A stretch of 64,000 nucleotides of DNA from Candidatus Bathyarchaeota archaeon (lineage in GTDB: Archaea; Thermoproteota; CALKCG01; B24; DRYS01): assembly GCA_018396535.1 (NCBI GenBank), contig JAGTQC010000006.1, positions 29,047-93,046 of the forward strand. The letters are read 5' to 3'. The notes beneath the pieces were generated by a model. That model was not told the DNA's origin. It saw only the letters and a list, made by a program, of their open reading frames with translations, and searched no databases. Shown piece after piece: positions 54,708-64,000 of this stretch (position 1 is the stretch's first letter; each line of letters opens with the position of its first letter). The position numbers were made by a program, and so were the translations under genes.

Positions 54708-55958
54708 CTACTTTGATCTATATATCGATGGCTCTGGGGTAATATACACTATGGGTATTATGCATAGTAACTCGATAGCTAATGGGAGTAATAGTACTAG
54801 CTCCATATATCCGTAGTTCCATAGATATCCTCCTAGTATGTAGCCTACTATAGCCATGGATTCGAATAAGCTTGATAAACCAAACCATCTACCCCTCATG
54901 CTAGCTGGAACCATCTCCCAATGCATAGTTATAAAGGGTGTGAAGCTTATAACGGAGAAACCACCCATAAGACCTATAGCTCCTAGGAATCCTACAGCTA
55001 CCAACATATATGGTGATGAAGCTGAAACTAATAGTATAGTACCTAGGTAGACTATAGGTCTTATAGTGAGGAAGACTTTCTTACGTCCAATCTTATCGGC
55101 TAATACACCTACAGGCATCTGTAGCAGAGCTGATGAGGCTAAGCCTATAGTTCCTATAGCACCTATTATGTATGGGTCTGCACCTTTAACCTGAACTAGC
55201 CAGAGAGGTATATACGGCATCGATATACCGCTGGAGAATCTCCATAGACCCATAGCTATAAGCCATAAGGTAACTCTCCTACCCATACGAATTATCTCTC
55301 CAAACCCGTCGAATATACCTGTAGACTTTACATCGCTTCTCCCTTTAGCTACATGAGTTTCTTCAAGCTTCAAATAGATTAGGAAAGCTACCGATGCTAA
55401 GATAACCGCTTGCGTTAGGTATAATGGTCTTATACCCTCTACGCGTATACCTCCAAAACTCGCTACTATCATAGCTGCTATTATGGGAGATATGATCGAA
55501 GGTACAGCCCATACAGTCCTGGATAGAGCTATAGCTTGAGCTCTGCTTGTGGATTCTACTATATCCATAAATATCAGGTCTGCTAACGGTATTATCATCC
55601 TAAAGCCGAGTTCAGCTAACATGATAGCAGGTATGAGCATAAGCCAATCTGAAGCCGTATAATATATCATAGCAACTAGCATCGATATGAGTAGGCCATA
55701 TATTACCATCCTCTTAACGCCATACCTATCTATCATCAATCCAATCGGAGCTGATATTATAGAAGAGATAAACCCGCCTAAACTGCTTAAGAATCCTAGT
55801 TCTACCGGGTTAGCTCCGAGACCAACTATGTATAATTGGTTATAGTTTGCGGGTAGATTGAAAGCTAGCTGATGTACACTCATAGCTGCTACCATAAGCT
55901 TAAACCTTCTATCCAAACCCTTAATGAAATCTACTGCAACTCTATACACTCTAAGCAT
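54708..55958 (-). CDS. MFS transporter
   Basis: About 416 residues with twelve hydrophobic helices and two MFS loop motifs, APIGLMIDRYGVKRM after helix 2 and MPVGVLADKIGRKKV in the second half. It is full length, unlike the half-MFS at 5.5 kb. Its substrate is unknown. The frame reaches a TTG at 55979; the ATG at 55958 lies about 25-30 bases after a CATAAATAAG box, so I use it. Confidence 0.85.
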   Translation of the reverse strand: MLRVYRVAVDFIKGLDRRFKLMVAAMSVHQLAFNLPANYNQLYIVGLGANPVELGFLSSLGGFISSIISAPIGLMIDRYGVKRMVIYGLLISMLVAMIYYTASDWLMLIPAIMLAELGFRMIIPLADLIFMDIVESTSRAQAIALSRTVWAVPSIISPIIAAMIVASFGGIRVEGIRPLYLTQAVILASVAFLIYLKLEETHVAKGRSDVKSTGIFDGFGEIIRMGRRVTLWLIAMGLWRFSSGISMPYIPLWLVQVKGADPYIIGAIGTIGLASSALLQMPVGVLADKIGRKKVFLTIRPIVYLGTILLVSASSPYMLVAVGFLGAIGLMGGFSVISFTPFITMHWEMVPASMRGRWFGLSSLFESMAIVGYILGGYLWNYGYMELVLLLPLAIELLCIIPIVYITPEPSIYRSK

Positions 55959-56085
55959 AACCCGGTACGATGCTATCAAGAACTTATTTATGAAGCTATT
56001 AAATTTTTAGCATAACTCTATGAATACCTTGAAACCTTAGATACTTAGCCTAGGCTCCATCTTTATTAAATACTATCGTAACTAT

Positions 56086-57210
56086 ATGATTCAGATCTAT
56101 ATGGGAATGCGAAGATTATCCTTAATCCTTATTGTAGCAGTATCGATTATCGTATACCTATACCTAACTGGATTCTATGTATCGTATAATAGCTACTCTG
56201 AAGATTATTTAGCTCTATACGATTACGATAAGAGTATACCGCTTAACATCGATGAGAGATTGGTAGCTGATACTGATATATACAGACTCTATAAGGTGTA
56301 CTTCGATTCTGTTAATTATGTAAGGGTTCCAGCACTTTTTATGATACCTAAAACCGTGGGTAAAGCTCCATGTATAGTCTTCCTACATGGTTATGGAGGA
56401 TCTAAGGAGGATGCTCTAGCTGTCATCGATATAGCAGCTGCTGAGGGTTACGCCTTTATCTCTATAGATGCTGTATATCATGGTGAGAGGAGAGTTGAAG
56501 GGAGAGCGCTATACTCTACCGATATAAACGATACTATCAGGGGATTTATTCAAACAGTGTTAGATCTTAGGAGAGCCATAGATTATCTTGAAACAAGATC
56601 TGAGATAGATAGGGAGAGGATTGGGTATATAGGTGGTAGTATGGGTGGTATAATAGGAGCGATATTCATAGGTGTGGAACCTAGGGTAAAGGCTGCAGCT
56701 CTCATAGTAGCTGGAGGTAATATGAGTCTTATGGTTAGGGAGAGTGAGCATCCAGCTATACCTCCTATAAGGAGGTATTTAGAGGAGCAGGGTATAAGCT
56801 ACGAGGAGCTTCAAAGTATGCTCGATCCTATAGATCCTCTAAACTTCATAGCTAGATTTTCACCTAGACCGATCGTATTCCATCTAGGTAGGTATGATCG
56901 TATAGTACCAGCTGAGGCTGGAAGACAGCTCTATATACGTGCAGGAGAGCCTAAGAAGGTCTACTGGTATGATGCAGGGCATAATCTACCTATGGAGCTT
57001 GTAGCTGTACGTATACTAGATTTTATGGATGAAAATCTTAGAGGTAGAAAATTGATGTTCTATGAGAGTAGGGAGTTTAGATATATGCTCTACATTTATT
57101 CACCGTATATAGCTTTAGTAGCTTTTACCATCATCGTAGCTATGTTATTGGTGAAATATCATGGAAGGATACGGTATATGATTATGAAAAGCGAACAAGA
57201 AGCTTCATAA
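56086..57210 (+). CDS. membrane-anchored alpha/beta hydrolase
   Basis: A 374-residue protein with an N-terminal membrane helix (about 10-28), an alpha/beta hydrolase core with oxyanion FLHGYGGSKED, nucleophile GGSMGGIIG, Asp in HLGRYDRIVPAE and His in YDAGHNLP, and a C-terminal membrane helix at about 340-360. The hydrolase domain is likely extracytoplasmic or membrane-facing. Its ester substrate is unknown. It is convergent with the gene at 57.2 kb, with adjacent stops. Confidence 0.85.
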   Translation: MIQIYMGMRRLSLILIVAVSIIVYLYLTGFYVSYNSYSEDYLALYDYDKSIPLNIDERLVADTDIYRLYKVYFDSVNYVRVPALFMIPKTVGKAPCIVFLHGYGGSKEDALAVIDIAAAEGYAFISIDAVYHGERRVEGRALYSTDINDTIRGFIQTVLDLRRAIDYLETRSEIDRERIGYIGGSMGGIIGAIFIGVEPRVKAAALIVAGGNMSLMVRESEHPAIPPIRRYLEEQGISYEELQSMLDPIDPLNFIARFSPRPIVFHLGRYDRIVPAEAGRQLYIRAGEPKKVYWYDAGHNLPMELVAVRILDFMDENLRGRKLMFYESREFRYMLYIYSPYIALVAFTIIVAMLLVKYHGRIRYMIMKSEQEAS

Positions 57211-58344
57211 CTACACTATTATAGTATATCCGTACAATATTTTAGCTGGGTTTGTATCTGGCTCGTATATGAGTCGGTAAGTGTATAATCCATAATCGAG
57301 TTCCATACGGTTCACTTCTGATGGTTTAACCCTATAGCTGTTATACGTGCACCATTCATATCTAGGCTCTGCTAGAGCTTCAACTCTAACCCATCCAGGT
57401 TTATCTACCGATAATACTGTGATAACCTTCTTCTGTAACCCAGGTATCGGTGTTGATATTTCATGCCTATCTATGGGTCTATCCACCCATATCGATCCAG
57501 ACCCCCATGAATATAGGTTGAGTCTTATAGGTGTATCAGGATCTCCGTCTGTAACTCTTATAAGCCATGGATGTATATCTTCCCATACATACTCTAGGTC
57601 CCCAGCTCCATCTATATCTATCAATATAGGCATGGATGGGGGTGGAGGAGCTGGGGATATACATAGAGTATACGGCGGTCCACCATATACTGTGTGAGAT
57701 TTACATCCATCAATCCAGCTGGATATCGTTAGACCTCTAATAGATCCATCTACGATATGAGCGATCAACCCTCTCTTAACAGCTACTATATAGCTATGCC
57801 TCTCCTCACCATACCTATCTGGTAGTGGTATTTGAAAGGATATAGTCCACCTTCTACCACTATACCCGTATAGGGTTCTCCTATTTGTATCGAACATAAA
57901 GTGTGCGACACCGCCTCTGAATAGATCGTCGACTTCGAACCCAAACCATAACATCGGACCATTATCCATAGGTTTAAGTCTAGTTTCGATCTCGAATATA
58001 CCGTAGTTGAAGCATTTCTTCGATCTAAGAGATACAGTTTGTATACCCTTAGGTTTCACGTATCTAGCTGATGTAAATACGGTATACCTCGATTCCCTCC
58101 AGTCGATTAAGAAGTATTTGCTAGGATCTACGGATTCGAATTCTTCAGCATACCCTTCGGTAGCGAGTCTACGAATCCAGCAGTAGAATATTCTATCTAA
58201 ACCCTCGGTTAAAGCTATGGTTGGTCTGATGAAATCTAGAATAGACATTACGGATTTAATCTTGGGTAGAGGATGTTTAAAGTTTATTCTAGTACTTCTA
58301 TCATAACCTAGTAATAGATTCAAGCACTTCGCATTATTATGCAT
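57211..58344 (-). CDS. beta-sandwich protein, concanavalin/GH16-like domain
   Basis: A 377-residue protein without a clear signal peptide. Residues about 90-215 look like a concanavalin-A-type lectin/glucanase sandwich: CFNYGIFEIETRLKPMDNGP, MLWFGFEVDD and HSYIVAVKRG. The GH16 catalytic ExDxxE motif is not seen. The C-terminal part has strands with WVRVEALAEPRYEWC and a proline cluster SPAPPPPSMP. The function is unknown, perhaps carbohydrate binding. Confidence 0.55.
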   Translation of the reverse strand: MHNNAKCLNLLLGYDRSTRINFKHPLPKIKSVMSILDFIRPTIALTEGLDRIFYCWIRRLATEGYAEEFESVDPSKYFLIDWRESRYTVFTSARYVKPKGIQTVSLRSKKCFNYGIFEIETRLKPMDNGPMLWFGFEVDDLFRGGVAHFMFDTNRRTLYGYSGRRWTISFQIPLPDRYGEERHSYIVAVKRGLIAHIVDGSIRGLTISSWIDGCKSHTVYGGPPYTLCISPAPPPPSMPILIDIDGAGDLEYVWEDIHPWLIRVTDGDPDTPIRLNLYSWGSGSIWVDRPIDRHEISTPIPGLQKKVITVLSVDKPGWVRVEALAEPRYEWCTYNSYRVKPSEVNRMELDYGLYTYRLIYEPDTNPAKILYGYTIIV

Positions 58345-58775
58345 CTATCTACTATAATTCCGATGGATGAAACATGATCCTTCAACTTTATCGAAATTAT
58401 CGAAAACCTCCTTTGCGCATTCTAAGCTGAATGCTTGACTTATAGGTATATCTTCCATCTCATATCCATAGAGTGCAGGGCCTCTAATAAATGCTGGTTC
58501 TGAAATTAATCTTGCTAGATCTTCAACCTTATCTTTAAGCTCGCTAGGTAGTTTATCTCCCCCACTCTAACAGTACATCACTTACATCGTGGGATCTAGG
58601 ATACTTTATACCTATGAGCCTAGGAGAGCTTTAACTATAAGCTCTAGAGCTTCCTGCGATCTTCTAATAGTCGAAGCAAATCCTTCTCATCGAGATTTAA
58701 CCCAGCCTCTTTAAGACATCTTCTTGCTTTAAAGGCATAGTCTTTAGCCGTTCCGATATTTATCAGATCCTTATC
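58345..58775 (-). pseudogene. decayed HEPN-domain protein gene
   Basis: Read in three frames, the minus strand spells a HEPN domain: DYAFKARRCLKEAGLNLDEKD, then STIRRSQEALELIVKALL, then IGIKYPRSHDVSDVLLEW, then GDKLPSELKDKVEDLARL with AFIRGPALYGYEMEDIP. About three single-base shifts separate these pieces, one in a run of five Gs near 58557-58561. The gene is inactivated. HEPN proteins usually pair with a nucleotidyltransferase antitoxin. Confidence 0.8.
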
Positions 58776-58906
58776 ACCTCACCAAGCTTACTATCATAAT
58801 GCTCTTTAAGCATACTAACGTAGAGGTTTATCAAATCTTTAATATCATCTAATCCAAATTTCCTTTCATCTCTGATAGAGCTATCCTTCACAGATTCAAA
58901 CCTCAC
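58763..58906 (-). pseudogene. short remnant next to the HEPN pseudogene, possibly nucleotidyltransferase N-terminus
   Basis: A 47-codon frame from GTG 58906 contains KFGLDDIKDLINLYVSMLKE and HYDSKLGEVIRI, then stops. This resembles the segment just before the GS motif of small MNT-type nucleotidyltransferases, but that motif and everything after it are gone. Together with the adjacent HEPN remains, it suggests an eroded toxin-antitoxin locus. The family assignment is tentative. Confidence 0.35.
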
Positions 58907-58968
58907 CGTTAAGTTTAGACCCGATTCTCTTCTATACAATTATTATAGGGATTATATACTCATTTATC

Positions 58969-59082
58969 ATGGATTGTTCCAATCGAAGAGCATTCATAAA
59001 TAAGTATGTCGAGAGGAAGTACTGTATTGAATCTGAGAACAATGTAGAAATCTTTGATTATGCTGAATACATAATGGGATAA
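58969..59082 (+). CDS. possible small protein, unknown
   Basis: A 37-residue frame starting at ATG 58969, with a TATA-like ATTATATAC about 20 bases upstream. It contains FINKYVERKYCIESENNVEIF. It is in the eroded region, has no recognisable family and may be a remnant or chance frame. Confidence 0.2.
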   Translation: MDCSNRRAFINKYVERKYCIESENNVEIFDYAEYIMG

Positions 59083-59460
59083 TCATTCTATTCTTCTGAC
59101 AGATCTTGTAGCTATTAGGTTTGCTCCAGTTCCTAGGATATTCTCTAATAGTATCTGCCCTAGTTCTACCGGTGCTTCGATCTCCATATACGCTGCTAAT
59201 CTAGCTACCTCTCTAACAAACTTCTTAGGTATCGGTTTATCGGTCTTAACAGGTACTACCGGTGTATCTCCATATCTAACCTTTACGACGGTTATAGCTA
59301 TCCTCCTAGGATCTAGAATTTCCTGTCTAACATAATCTAAACCTCTACTACAGCGGTAACCAGAAGCTTCTAATCCATCTCCAAGCATCCTTACAGTTAT
59401 GATGCATCCTATAGGGCATACTATACATGTAAGCCTATGTTCAACTATATTCATACTCAT
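59083..59460 (-). CDS. DUF1667 family redox-associated protein
   Basis: A 125-residue protein with CIVCPIGCIITV at the N-terminus, SGYRCSRGLDYVRQE and a final VELGQILLENILG. This matches DUF1667, which accompanies glycerol-3-phosphate dehydrogenase and FAD/NAD oxidoreductase genes. The CxxC-type cysteines may bind an Fe-S cluster. It is the last gene of the glycerol operon and overlaps the previous gene by 4 bases. Confidence 0.88.
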   Translation of the reverse strand: MSMNIVEHRLTCIVCPIGCIITVRMLGDGLEASGYRCSRGLDYVRQEILDPRRIAITVVKVRYGDTPVVPVKTDKPIPKKFVREVARLAAYMEIEAPVELGQILLENILGTGANLIATRSVRRIE

Positions 59461-60713
59461 ATACGTCTAACCTCTACGCTTAATCTATCCAATCCTTTAA
59501 GAAATGTTAGATCATCCTTTCTGAGAATTAGTCTAATCATCTCTCCAGGTCTCACTACAGGATATCTAAACTCTTTAGATATCTCTTCGAAACATATCCT
59601 GACATCGTATTCAGGCTTCTGCACTCTCATATATAGGACTACATCCCTTTCGCAACTTATATATTGAGGTATAGCGAACCTGATGTTACGTCCCCTAGCT
59701 ATACGTACATAGCTTCTAGGCTTAACCCCCTCGGATAATAATATCGATGCACTTTCTGCAGCAGATTCGCCTTGTTCTACTACATAATCCACTAGATCGT
59801 TTACTACTAGAGAGTTGCCAGCTATGAATATCCCGTGATGCGTTATGGATTCTAGATAATCATCGACTATAGGACCCCTAGTCGATGGGTCCATAGCTAA
59901 GCCCATCTCCTCTAAAAGCCTTACGTTAGGTATTAAACCAGCTGATACTACTACTGTATCACATTCTATATACTCTTCGCTTCCAGGTATAGGTTTTAAA
60001 TCTTCATCAACCCTGATCGTGATGACGCCTTCAACTCTACGTTTACCCTCTAACCTGATAGCCATCCTACCTAATAGTAGTGGTATATCATAGTCCATTA
60101 GGCATTGAACTATATTCCTAGTTAAGCCTCCAGGCCACGGCATCATTTCTATTACAGCTTCGACTTTAGCACCTTCTAAAGCGAATCTCCTAGCCATTAT
60201 AAGACCTACATCACCAGATCCTATGATTACTATCCTACTGCCAGGCAGGATACCGTAAACATCCATGTATGCTTGGGCTTCACCAGCTGTGAATACTCCT
60301 GAAAGCCTCCTACCAGTTACTCCTATCTCGAATAACGTCCTCTCTCTAGCACCAGCTGTATAGATTATGATTGGAGCTTCTACTTCTAGAAATCCGTGAG
60401 GTGAGATGGCTTCTATCATTTTGTATGGATATCTATTTTTAGAATATATGATCTTAACTACATGCGATCTAATCCTATACTCTATACCTTGATCCTCAAC
60501 CTTATCTATAATCCTCTGTATGAATTCTGTTCCTGTTAGATCTTCACCTAGATAGTGTAATCCGAAGCCTGGATGTATACATTGGAATGGTATACCACCT
60601 ATCCTATCCCCACTTTCTATCACTAACGGGTTAAACCCTTTTTCTCTAAGCTTGAGAGCAGCTGATAAGCCTGCTGGCCCACCACCAATTATAACCGCGT
60701 CATACCTAGTCAT
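59457..60713 (-). CDS. FAD/NAD(P)-dependent oxidoreductase of the glycerol operon
   Basis: A 418-residue pyridine nucleotide-disulphide oxidoreductase-like flavoprotein with FAD motif VIIGGGPAGLSAALKL, NAD motif IVIIGSGDVGLIMARRF and GIFIAGNSLVVNDLVDYV near the C-terminus. There is no redox-active CxxC in the usual place. It probably accepts electrons from the glycerol-3-phosphate dehydrogenase. It overlaps both neighbours by a few bases. Confidence 0.88.
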   Translation of the reverse strand: MTRYDAVIIGGGPAGLSAALKLREKGFNPLVIESGDRIGGIPFQCIHPGFGLHYLGEDLTGTEFIQRIIDKVEDQGIEYRIRSHVVKIIYSKNRYPYKMIEAISPHGFLEVEAPIIIYTAGARERTLFEIGVTGRRLSGVFTAGEAQAYMDVYGILPGSRIVIIGSGDVGLIMARRFALEGAKVEAVIEMMPWPGGLTRNIVQCLMDYDIPLLLGRMAIRLEGKRRVEGVITIRVDEDLKPIPGSEEYIECDTVVVSAGLIPNVRLLEEMGLAMDPSTRGPIVDDYLESITHHGIFIAGNSLVVNDLVDYVVEQGESAAESASILLSEGVKPRSYVRIARGRNIRFAIPQYISCERDVVLYMRVQKPEYDVRICFEEISKEFRYPVVRPGEMIRLILRKDDLTFLKGLDRLSVEVRRI

Positions 60714-62190
60714 GGGGTTCGCCTCTAAGAATAGATTTTACATCTCCAACCCCAAGTATAGATTTATCTGAGTTCATCTTAACACTCCATAGAGGAATGC
60801 CTTCGATTCTAGAAATAAGGTAGGCTATCCTACATCTGCAGAAGCTTCCCTGACAGAATCCGTACATAGCTTTAGACCTGAATTTAACTCCATCTAGGGT
60901 TATAGTTTTCAAACCTATATACTTCATCCTATCTATAGCTTCCAGGATCTCAGCTTCTGAAACCATATTGCACCAGCATATTATACTACCATACCTTGGA
61001 TCCTTCTCTATGAACTTCTTAATAATACGTTTAGGTTTATCCTTAATTCTAGCTATACCCCTCCTATACGGGTTCCATGAATCCTTAGGTTCAAGCTTTA
61101 AATCATACTTATCGCGTAGAAGGTTGAATACATGTATAGCTATAGCTGGAGCAGCTGTTAATCCTGGTGATCTTATACCTGCTACATCTATGAAGCCCCA
61201 TGGATCTGTATAGGCTTCTATAATCCAATCCCCGTTTGGAGGTTCAGGTCTTATCCCTGCGAAGAATTTGATTATCCTATCTCTAGGTGGGAGCTTCTTT
61301 AGAAGTCTAGAAGCTTCGTTTAGAATCTTAGATAATCCTTCTATCGATGTGGATGTATCATTCTTAGAATCGTTTGGTAGATCCTCGGCTGTAGGCCCTA
61401 TAAGAAGATTTCTTTCTATCGTCTCTACAACGTATACCCCTTTACTCATAGGTGTAGGTACGGAATGGATTATATGCTTAGGCTTAACATCTACGAAGCT
61501 ATCGAATAGTATATATTCACCCCTCCTAGGCTTCAGCTTATAATCCAAACCTACTGTTCCGGCTACCTCATCTGCATATATACCTGCAGCGTTAACTACT
61601 ATATCAGCTTCTATGAACCCCCTATTCGTTTCAACACCTTTAACTCTACCATCCGATACTATAACCCTCCTAACCTCTGTCTCCGTCAATAATTTAACAT
61701 TGTTGGATACAGCGTTCTCTACTAGAGCTATGACAGCATCTATAGGGGATATAACCCCTGCGGTGGGAGCCCATACTGCTGCTATAGCTTCACCACTTAT
61801 GTATGGCTCGATTCTCTCAGCTTCATCACGATATAGTAGTCTAACGCCAGGTACACCGTTAATCCTAGCTAGATCTACATACCTCTTAGCCTCCCCTTCG
61901 AATCCTTCGAATACAAGCATAAGCTCTCCTGGAAACCTTATGGGTATATCTAGTTCTCTAGCCCAATTCCTCCAAAGTCTATTACCCTCTACGCATAGCC
62001 TAGCTCTAAGCGGGTATAGGTTCGGATCCTCTTCATGTCCAGGATGAATTATACCAGTATTAGCTTTACTAGCACCCCAACCTACATCAGCCTCCCTATC
62101 TACAAGATATACATCTAAATCTTTATACATGCTAGCTATACGAGCTATAGATGCACCGATTATACCTGAGCCTACTATCAGAAGCCTCAT
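60706..62190 (-). CDS. glpA: FAD-dependent glycerol-3-phosphate dehydrogenase with C-terminal [2Fe-2S] BFD domain
   Basis: A 494-residue protein. The FAD motif is GSGIIGASIARIASMY, DREADVGWGASKANTGIIHP is the DAO-type signature, and FAGIRPEPPNGDWIIE is a substrate-region motif. The C-terminal CWCNMVSEAEIL...GFCQGSFCRCR carries the four cysteines of a bacterioferritin-associated-ferredoxin-like cluster. It oxidises glycerol-3-phosphate to DHAP. It lies 9 bases after glpK. Confidence 0.92.
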   Translation of the reverse strand: MRLLIVGSGIIGASIARIASMYKDLDVYLVDREADVGWGASKANTGIIHPGHEEDPNLYPLRARLCVEGNRLWRNWARELDIPIRFPGELMLVFEGFEGEAKRYVDLARINGVPGVRLLYRDEAERIEPYISGEAIAAVWAPTAGVISPIDAVIALVENAVSNNVKLLTETEVRRVIVSDGRVKGVETNRGFIEADIVVNAAGIYADEVAGTVGLDYKLKPRRGEYILFDSFVDVKPKHIIHSVPTPMSKGVYVVETIERNLLIGPTAEDLPNDSKNDTSTSIEGLSKILNEASRLLKKLPPRDRIIKFFAGIRPEPPNGDWIIEAYTDPWGFIDVAGIRSPGLTAAPAIAIHVFNLLRDKYDLKLEPKDSWNPYRRGIARIKDKPKRIIKKFIEKDPRYGSIICWCNMVSEAEILEAIDRMKYIGLKTITLDGVKFRSKAMYGFCQGSFCRCRIAYLISRIEGIPLWSVKMNSDKSILGVGDVKSILRGEPHD

Positions 62191-62199
62191 AGGTTACCG

Positions 62200-63786
62200 C
62201 TATCCTCCTAGTTCGTAAACCCATGGAATCTCTCTAGCCCAATCTAAAGCTCTTCTAACAGCGGATCTCCATCCTCTATAAAGCTTTTCTCTATAATCTT
62301 CATCCATCCTAGGCTTAAACACCTTCTCGATTCTCCAATTAGATTTAACATCATCAAGATCTCTCCATAAGCCTACTGCTAACCCTGCTAGATAGGCTGC
62401 TCCAAGCGATGTAGTTTCAGATACTATAGGTCTCACGACATCTATACCTAGTATATCTGCTTGGAACTGCATAAGGAAATCGCTTCTAGAAACCCCGCCG
62501 TCAACCCTAAGTATACGTATATCTATACCTGTATCGTTATGTATAGCTTCGATAACATCCCTCGTAAGATACGCTATGGATTCTAGTATAGCTCTAGCTA
62601 TATGCCTTCTATCCGTACCACGGGTTAAACCTATAATCAAACCTCTGGCATACATATCCCAGTATGGGGCACCTAATCCGACGAAAGCAGGTACGAAGTA
62701 TACCCCGCCGGTATCGTCGACGGATTCGGCTAGGATGCTAGCTTCGGATGGGGATTCTATCATCTTCAACCCATCCCTAAGCCATTGTATAGCTGCACCT
62801 GTTACGAATATACTACCTTCACATGCGTACGTAGCCCTACCCTTTTCGAGGCTATGGAAGATCGTGGATATCAATCCATGCTTAGATTTTATAGGTCTAG
62901 AACCTGTATTCATCAAAATGAAATTCCCCGTTCCATAGGTACACTTGATATCGCCCACCTCAAATCCTACCTGACCGAATAGAGCAGCTTGCTGATCACC
63001 TGCATCCCCGGCTACAGGTATCTCAACTCCACCTAGAATCCTACTGAATTCAGAGCTGGTATAACCGTAGAATTCACGGTCACATGAGGGTCTAGGAGTA
63101 GGTAGAGCATGTACAGGTATACTACCCATAATCTCTAGTAGATCCATATCCCAATCCAATCTATGTATATCGAATAACATAGTCCTAGAAGCATTAGAGT
63201 AATCGGTTATGTATGCTCCACCCATATCAGGAGTTAAGCAATCCCTAGATCCACGGGTCATATTCCATATAATCCACGTATCGATAGTACCGAATACGGC
63301 TTCACCCTTCTCCACCTTAACTCTAAGATCAGGTATATTATCTAGAAGCCACCATATCTTAGTAGCAGAGAAGTATGGATCGGGAATCAACCCAGTCCTA
63401 TTAACTATAAGATCCATATAATTCGCTCTCAAATAATCCACTAAGCTAGAAGTCCTCCTACACTGCCATACGATAGCATTATACAAAGGTAGACCACTCC
63501 TAACATCCCATACAACCACGGTCTCCCTCTGATTAGTAACACCGATCCCAACTAAATCGTGAATATCGATACCAGCCCCCTCGATAACAGCCCTAAAAAC
63601 AGCCTTAGTATTCTCCCATATCTCAATAGGATCATGCTCAACCCACCCAGGCCTAGGATAAATCTGCCTATGCTCCATATAAGCCCAACCACCGCGAACG
63701 GGAAAACCACTATCATCAAAAAGCATAGCCCTAGTACCAGTCGTACCCTGATCCACAGCTAATACAAACCTACCCCCAGATTTCAT
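62200..63786 (-). CDS. glpK: glycerol kinase
   Basis: A 528-residue FGGY kinase with [13 protein letters not shown] at the start, [42 protein letters not shown] and [19 protein letters not shown], all typical of GlpK. It makes glycerol-3-phosphate with ATP. It begins the glpK-glpA-oxidoreductase-DUF1667 operon, with a TATA box about 35 bases upstream. Confidence 0.95.
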   Translation of the reverse strand: MKSGGRFVLAVDQGTTGTRAMLFDDSGFPVRGGWAYMEHRQIYPRPGWVEHDPIEIWENTKAVFRAVIEGAGIDIHDLVGIGVTNQRETVVVWDVRSGLPLYNAIVWQCRRTSSLVDYLRANYMDLIVNRTGLIPDPYFSATKIWWLLDNIPDLRVKVEKGEAVFGTIDTWIIWNMTRGSRDCLTPDMGGAYITDYSNASRTMLFDIHRLDWDMDLLEIMGSIPVHALPTPRPSCDREFYGYTSSEFSRILGGVEIPVAGDAGDQQAALFGQVGFEVGDIKCTYGTGNFILMNTGSRPIKSKHGLISTIFHSLEKGRATYACEGSIFVTGAAIQWLRDGLKMIESPSEASILAESVDDTGGVYFVPAFVGLGAPYWDMYARGLIIGLTRGTDRRHIARAILESIAYLTRDVIEAIHNDTGIDIRILRVDGGVSRSDFLMQFQADILGIDVVRPIVSETTSLGAAYLAGLAVGLWRDLDDVKSNWRIEKVFKPRMDEDYREKLYRGWRSAVRRALDWAREIPWVYELGG

Positions 63787-63812
63787 AAATCATAACTGCT
63801 ACTCAAGAGGAT

Positions 63813-63828
63813 ATAAAAATATATAAAT
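63813..63828 (-). promoter_or_regulatory. probable TATA box of the glycerol operon
   Basis: The minus strand reads ATTTATATATTTTTAT over this region, about 27-42 bases before the glpK ATG. That spacing gives a very short leader. The rest of the 63787-64000 interval is AT-rich and I see no gene in it. Confidence 0.45.
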
Positions 63829-64000
63829 AGGTTTTAAACAAGATAGTTATAGATACTACTTTTTCATCAATCTATAAGCATATAGAATGTGAATTGTGAA
63901 ATTACATTAGAATACTAGATTAATATAAAATACTAAAAATAGTATATAAGATTATAAATAAATTACAGAGTAAACTTCATTCACCTCAGCATATTAAATA

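Noticed and set aside
1..64000. CRISPR array or cas genes
   Set aside because: No regularly spaced repeats and no Cas protein motifs were found.

Overview
The window is archaeal and most likely from a thermophilic member of the Thermoproteota/TACK group outside the classical, well-studied crenarchaeal genera. The evidence is an information-processing run with ribosomal protein L10e, Dph2, a METTL5-like methyltransferase, the exosome subunit Csl4, RpoL, DUF99, TFS and PCNA, together with TATA-type promoters, frequent TTG/GTG starts, and codon use dominated by ATA, AGA/AGG and CTA. The DNA is moderately AT-rich and conspicuously rich in CTAG. I cannot fix the lineage from sequence alone.

Layout. 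1-4.1 kb: a truncated esterase, a sugar-isomerase-like TIM barrel, a Gfo/Idh/MocA oxidoreductase and three tiny overlapping membrane-protein genes. 4.1-5.5 kb: an AT-rich island with a stand-alone serine recombinase and tRNA-Arg(CCG). 5.5-12.2 kb: a half-length MFS protein, an amidohydrolase, DUF1893, a HerA/NurA-like ATPase-nuclease pair and a DedA/VTT membrane protein. 12.2-17.7 kb: housekeeping genes, including a radical SAM gene broken by an in-frame TAA inside a perfect palindrome, and a DUF488 gene that seems to start with ATA. 15.8-22 kb: methenyl-H4MPT cyclohydrolase (Mch) and a formylmethanofuran dehydrogenase operon fwdDBAC. 24.4-26.6 kb: a polyferredoxin and an aldehyde:ferredoxin oxidoreductase. 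26.5-33.5 kb: a complete archaeal CODH/acetyl-CoA synthase operon cdhABCDE, with cooC divergent from it.

33.6-39.5 kb is the most unusual part. It is a second, paralogous operon encoding an acetyl-CoA synthase (690 aa, with the N-terminal domain typical of bacterial AcsB) and both corrinoid Fe-S protein subunits. This second synthase keeps the four cysteines of the A-cluster [4Fe-4S] cubane, but the Cys-Gly-Cys motif that holds the distal nickel is replaced by Thr-Leu-Ser. It therefore cannot build a normal A cluster. A MobB with an Fe-S domain lies just upstream.

39.5-50.9 kb: a ROK kinase, small proteins, a flavodoxin, DUF763, UPF0282, the translation/transcription/replication run, an orphan MtrH (methyl-H4MPT:corrinoid methyltransferase) and a SIS sugar isomerase. 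50.9-58.3 kb: a secreted pectate-lyase-like protein with a PKD domain, SerA, a serine/alanine:glyoxylate aminotransferase, an MFS transporter, a membrane-anchored hydrolase and a secreted-type beta-sandwich protein. 58.3-59.1 kb holds a decayed HEPN gene and a probable nucleotidyltransferase remnant. 59.1-63.8 kb is a glycerol catabolism operon: glpK, a glpA-type dehydrogenase, an FAD/NAD oxidoreductase and DUF1667.

Taken together, the genes describe an organotrophic or mixotrophic anaerobe. It degrades plant-type polysaccharide and glycerol and runs an H4MPT Wood-Ljungdahl pathway (Fwd, Mch, MtrH, Cdh). No methyl-coenzyme M reductase is present in this window.
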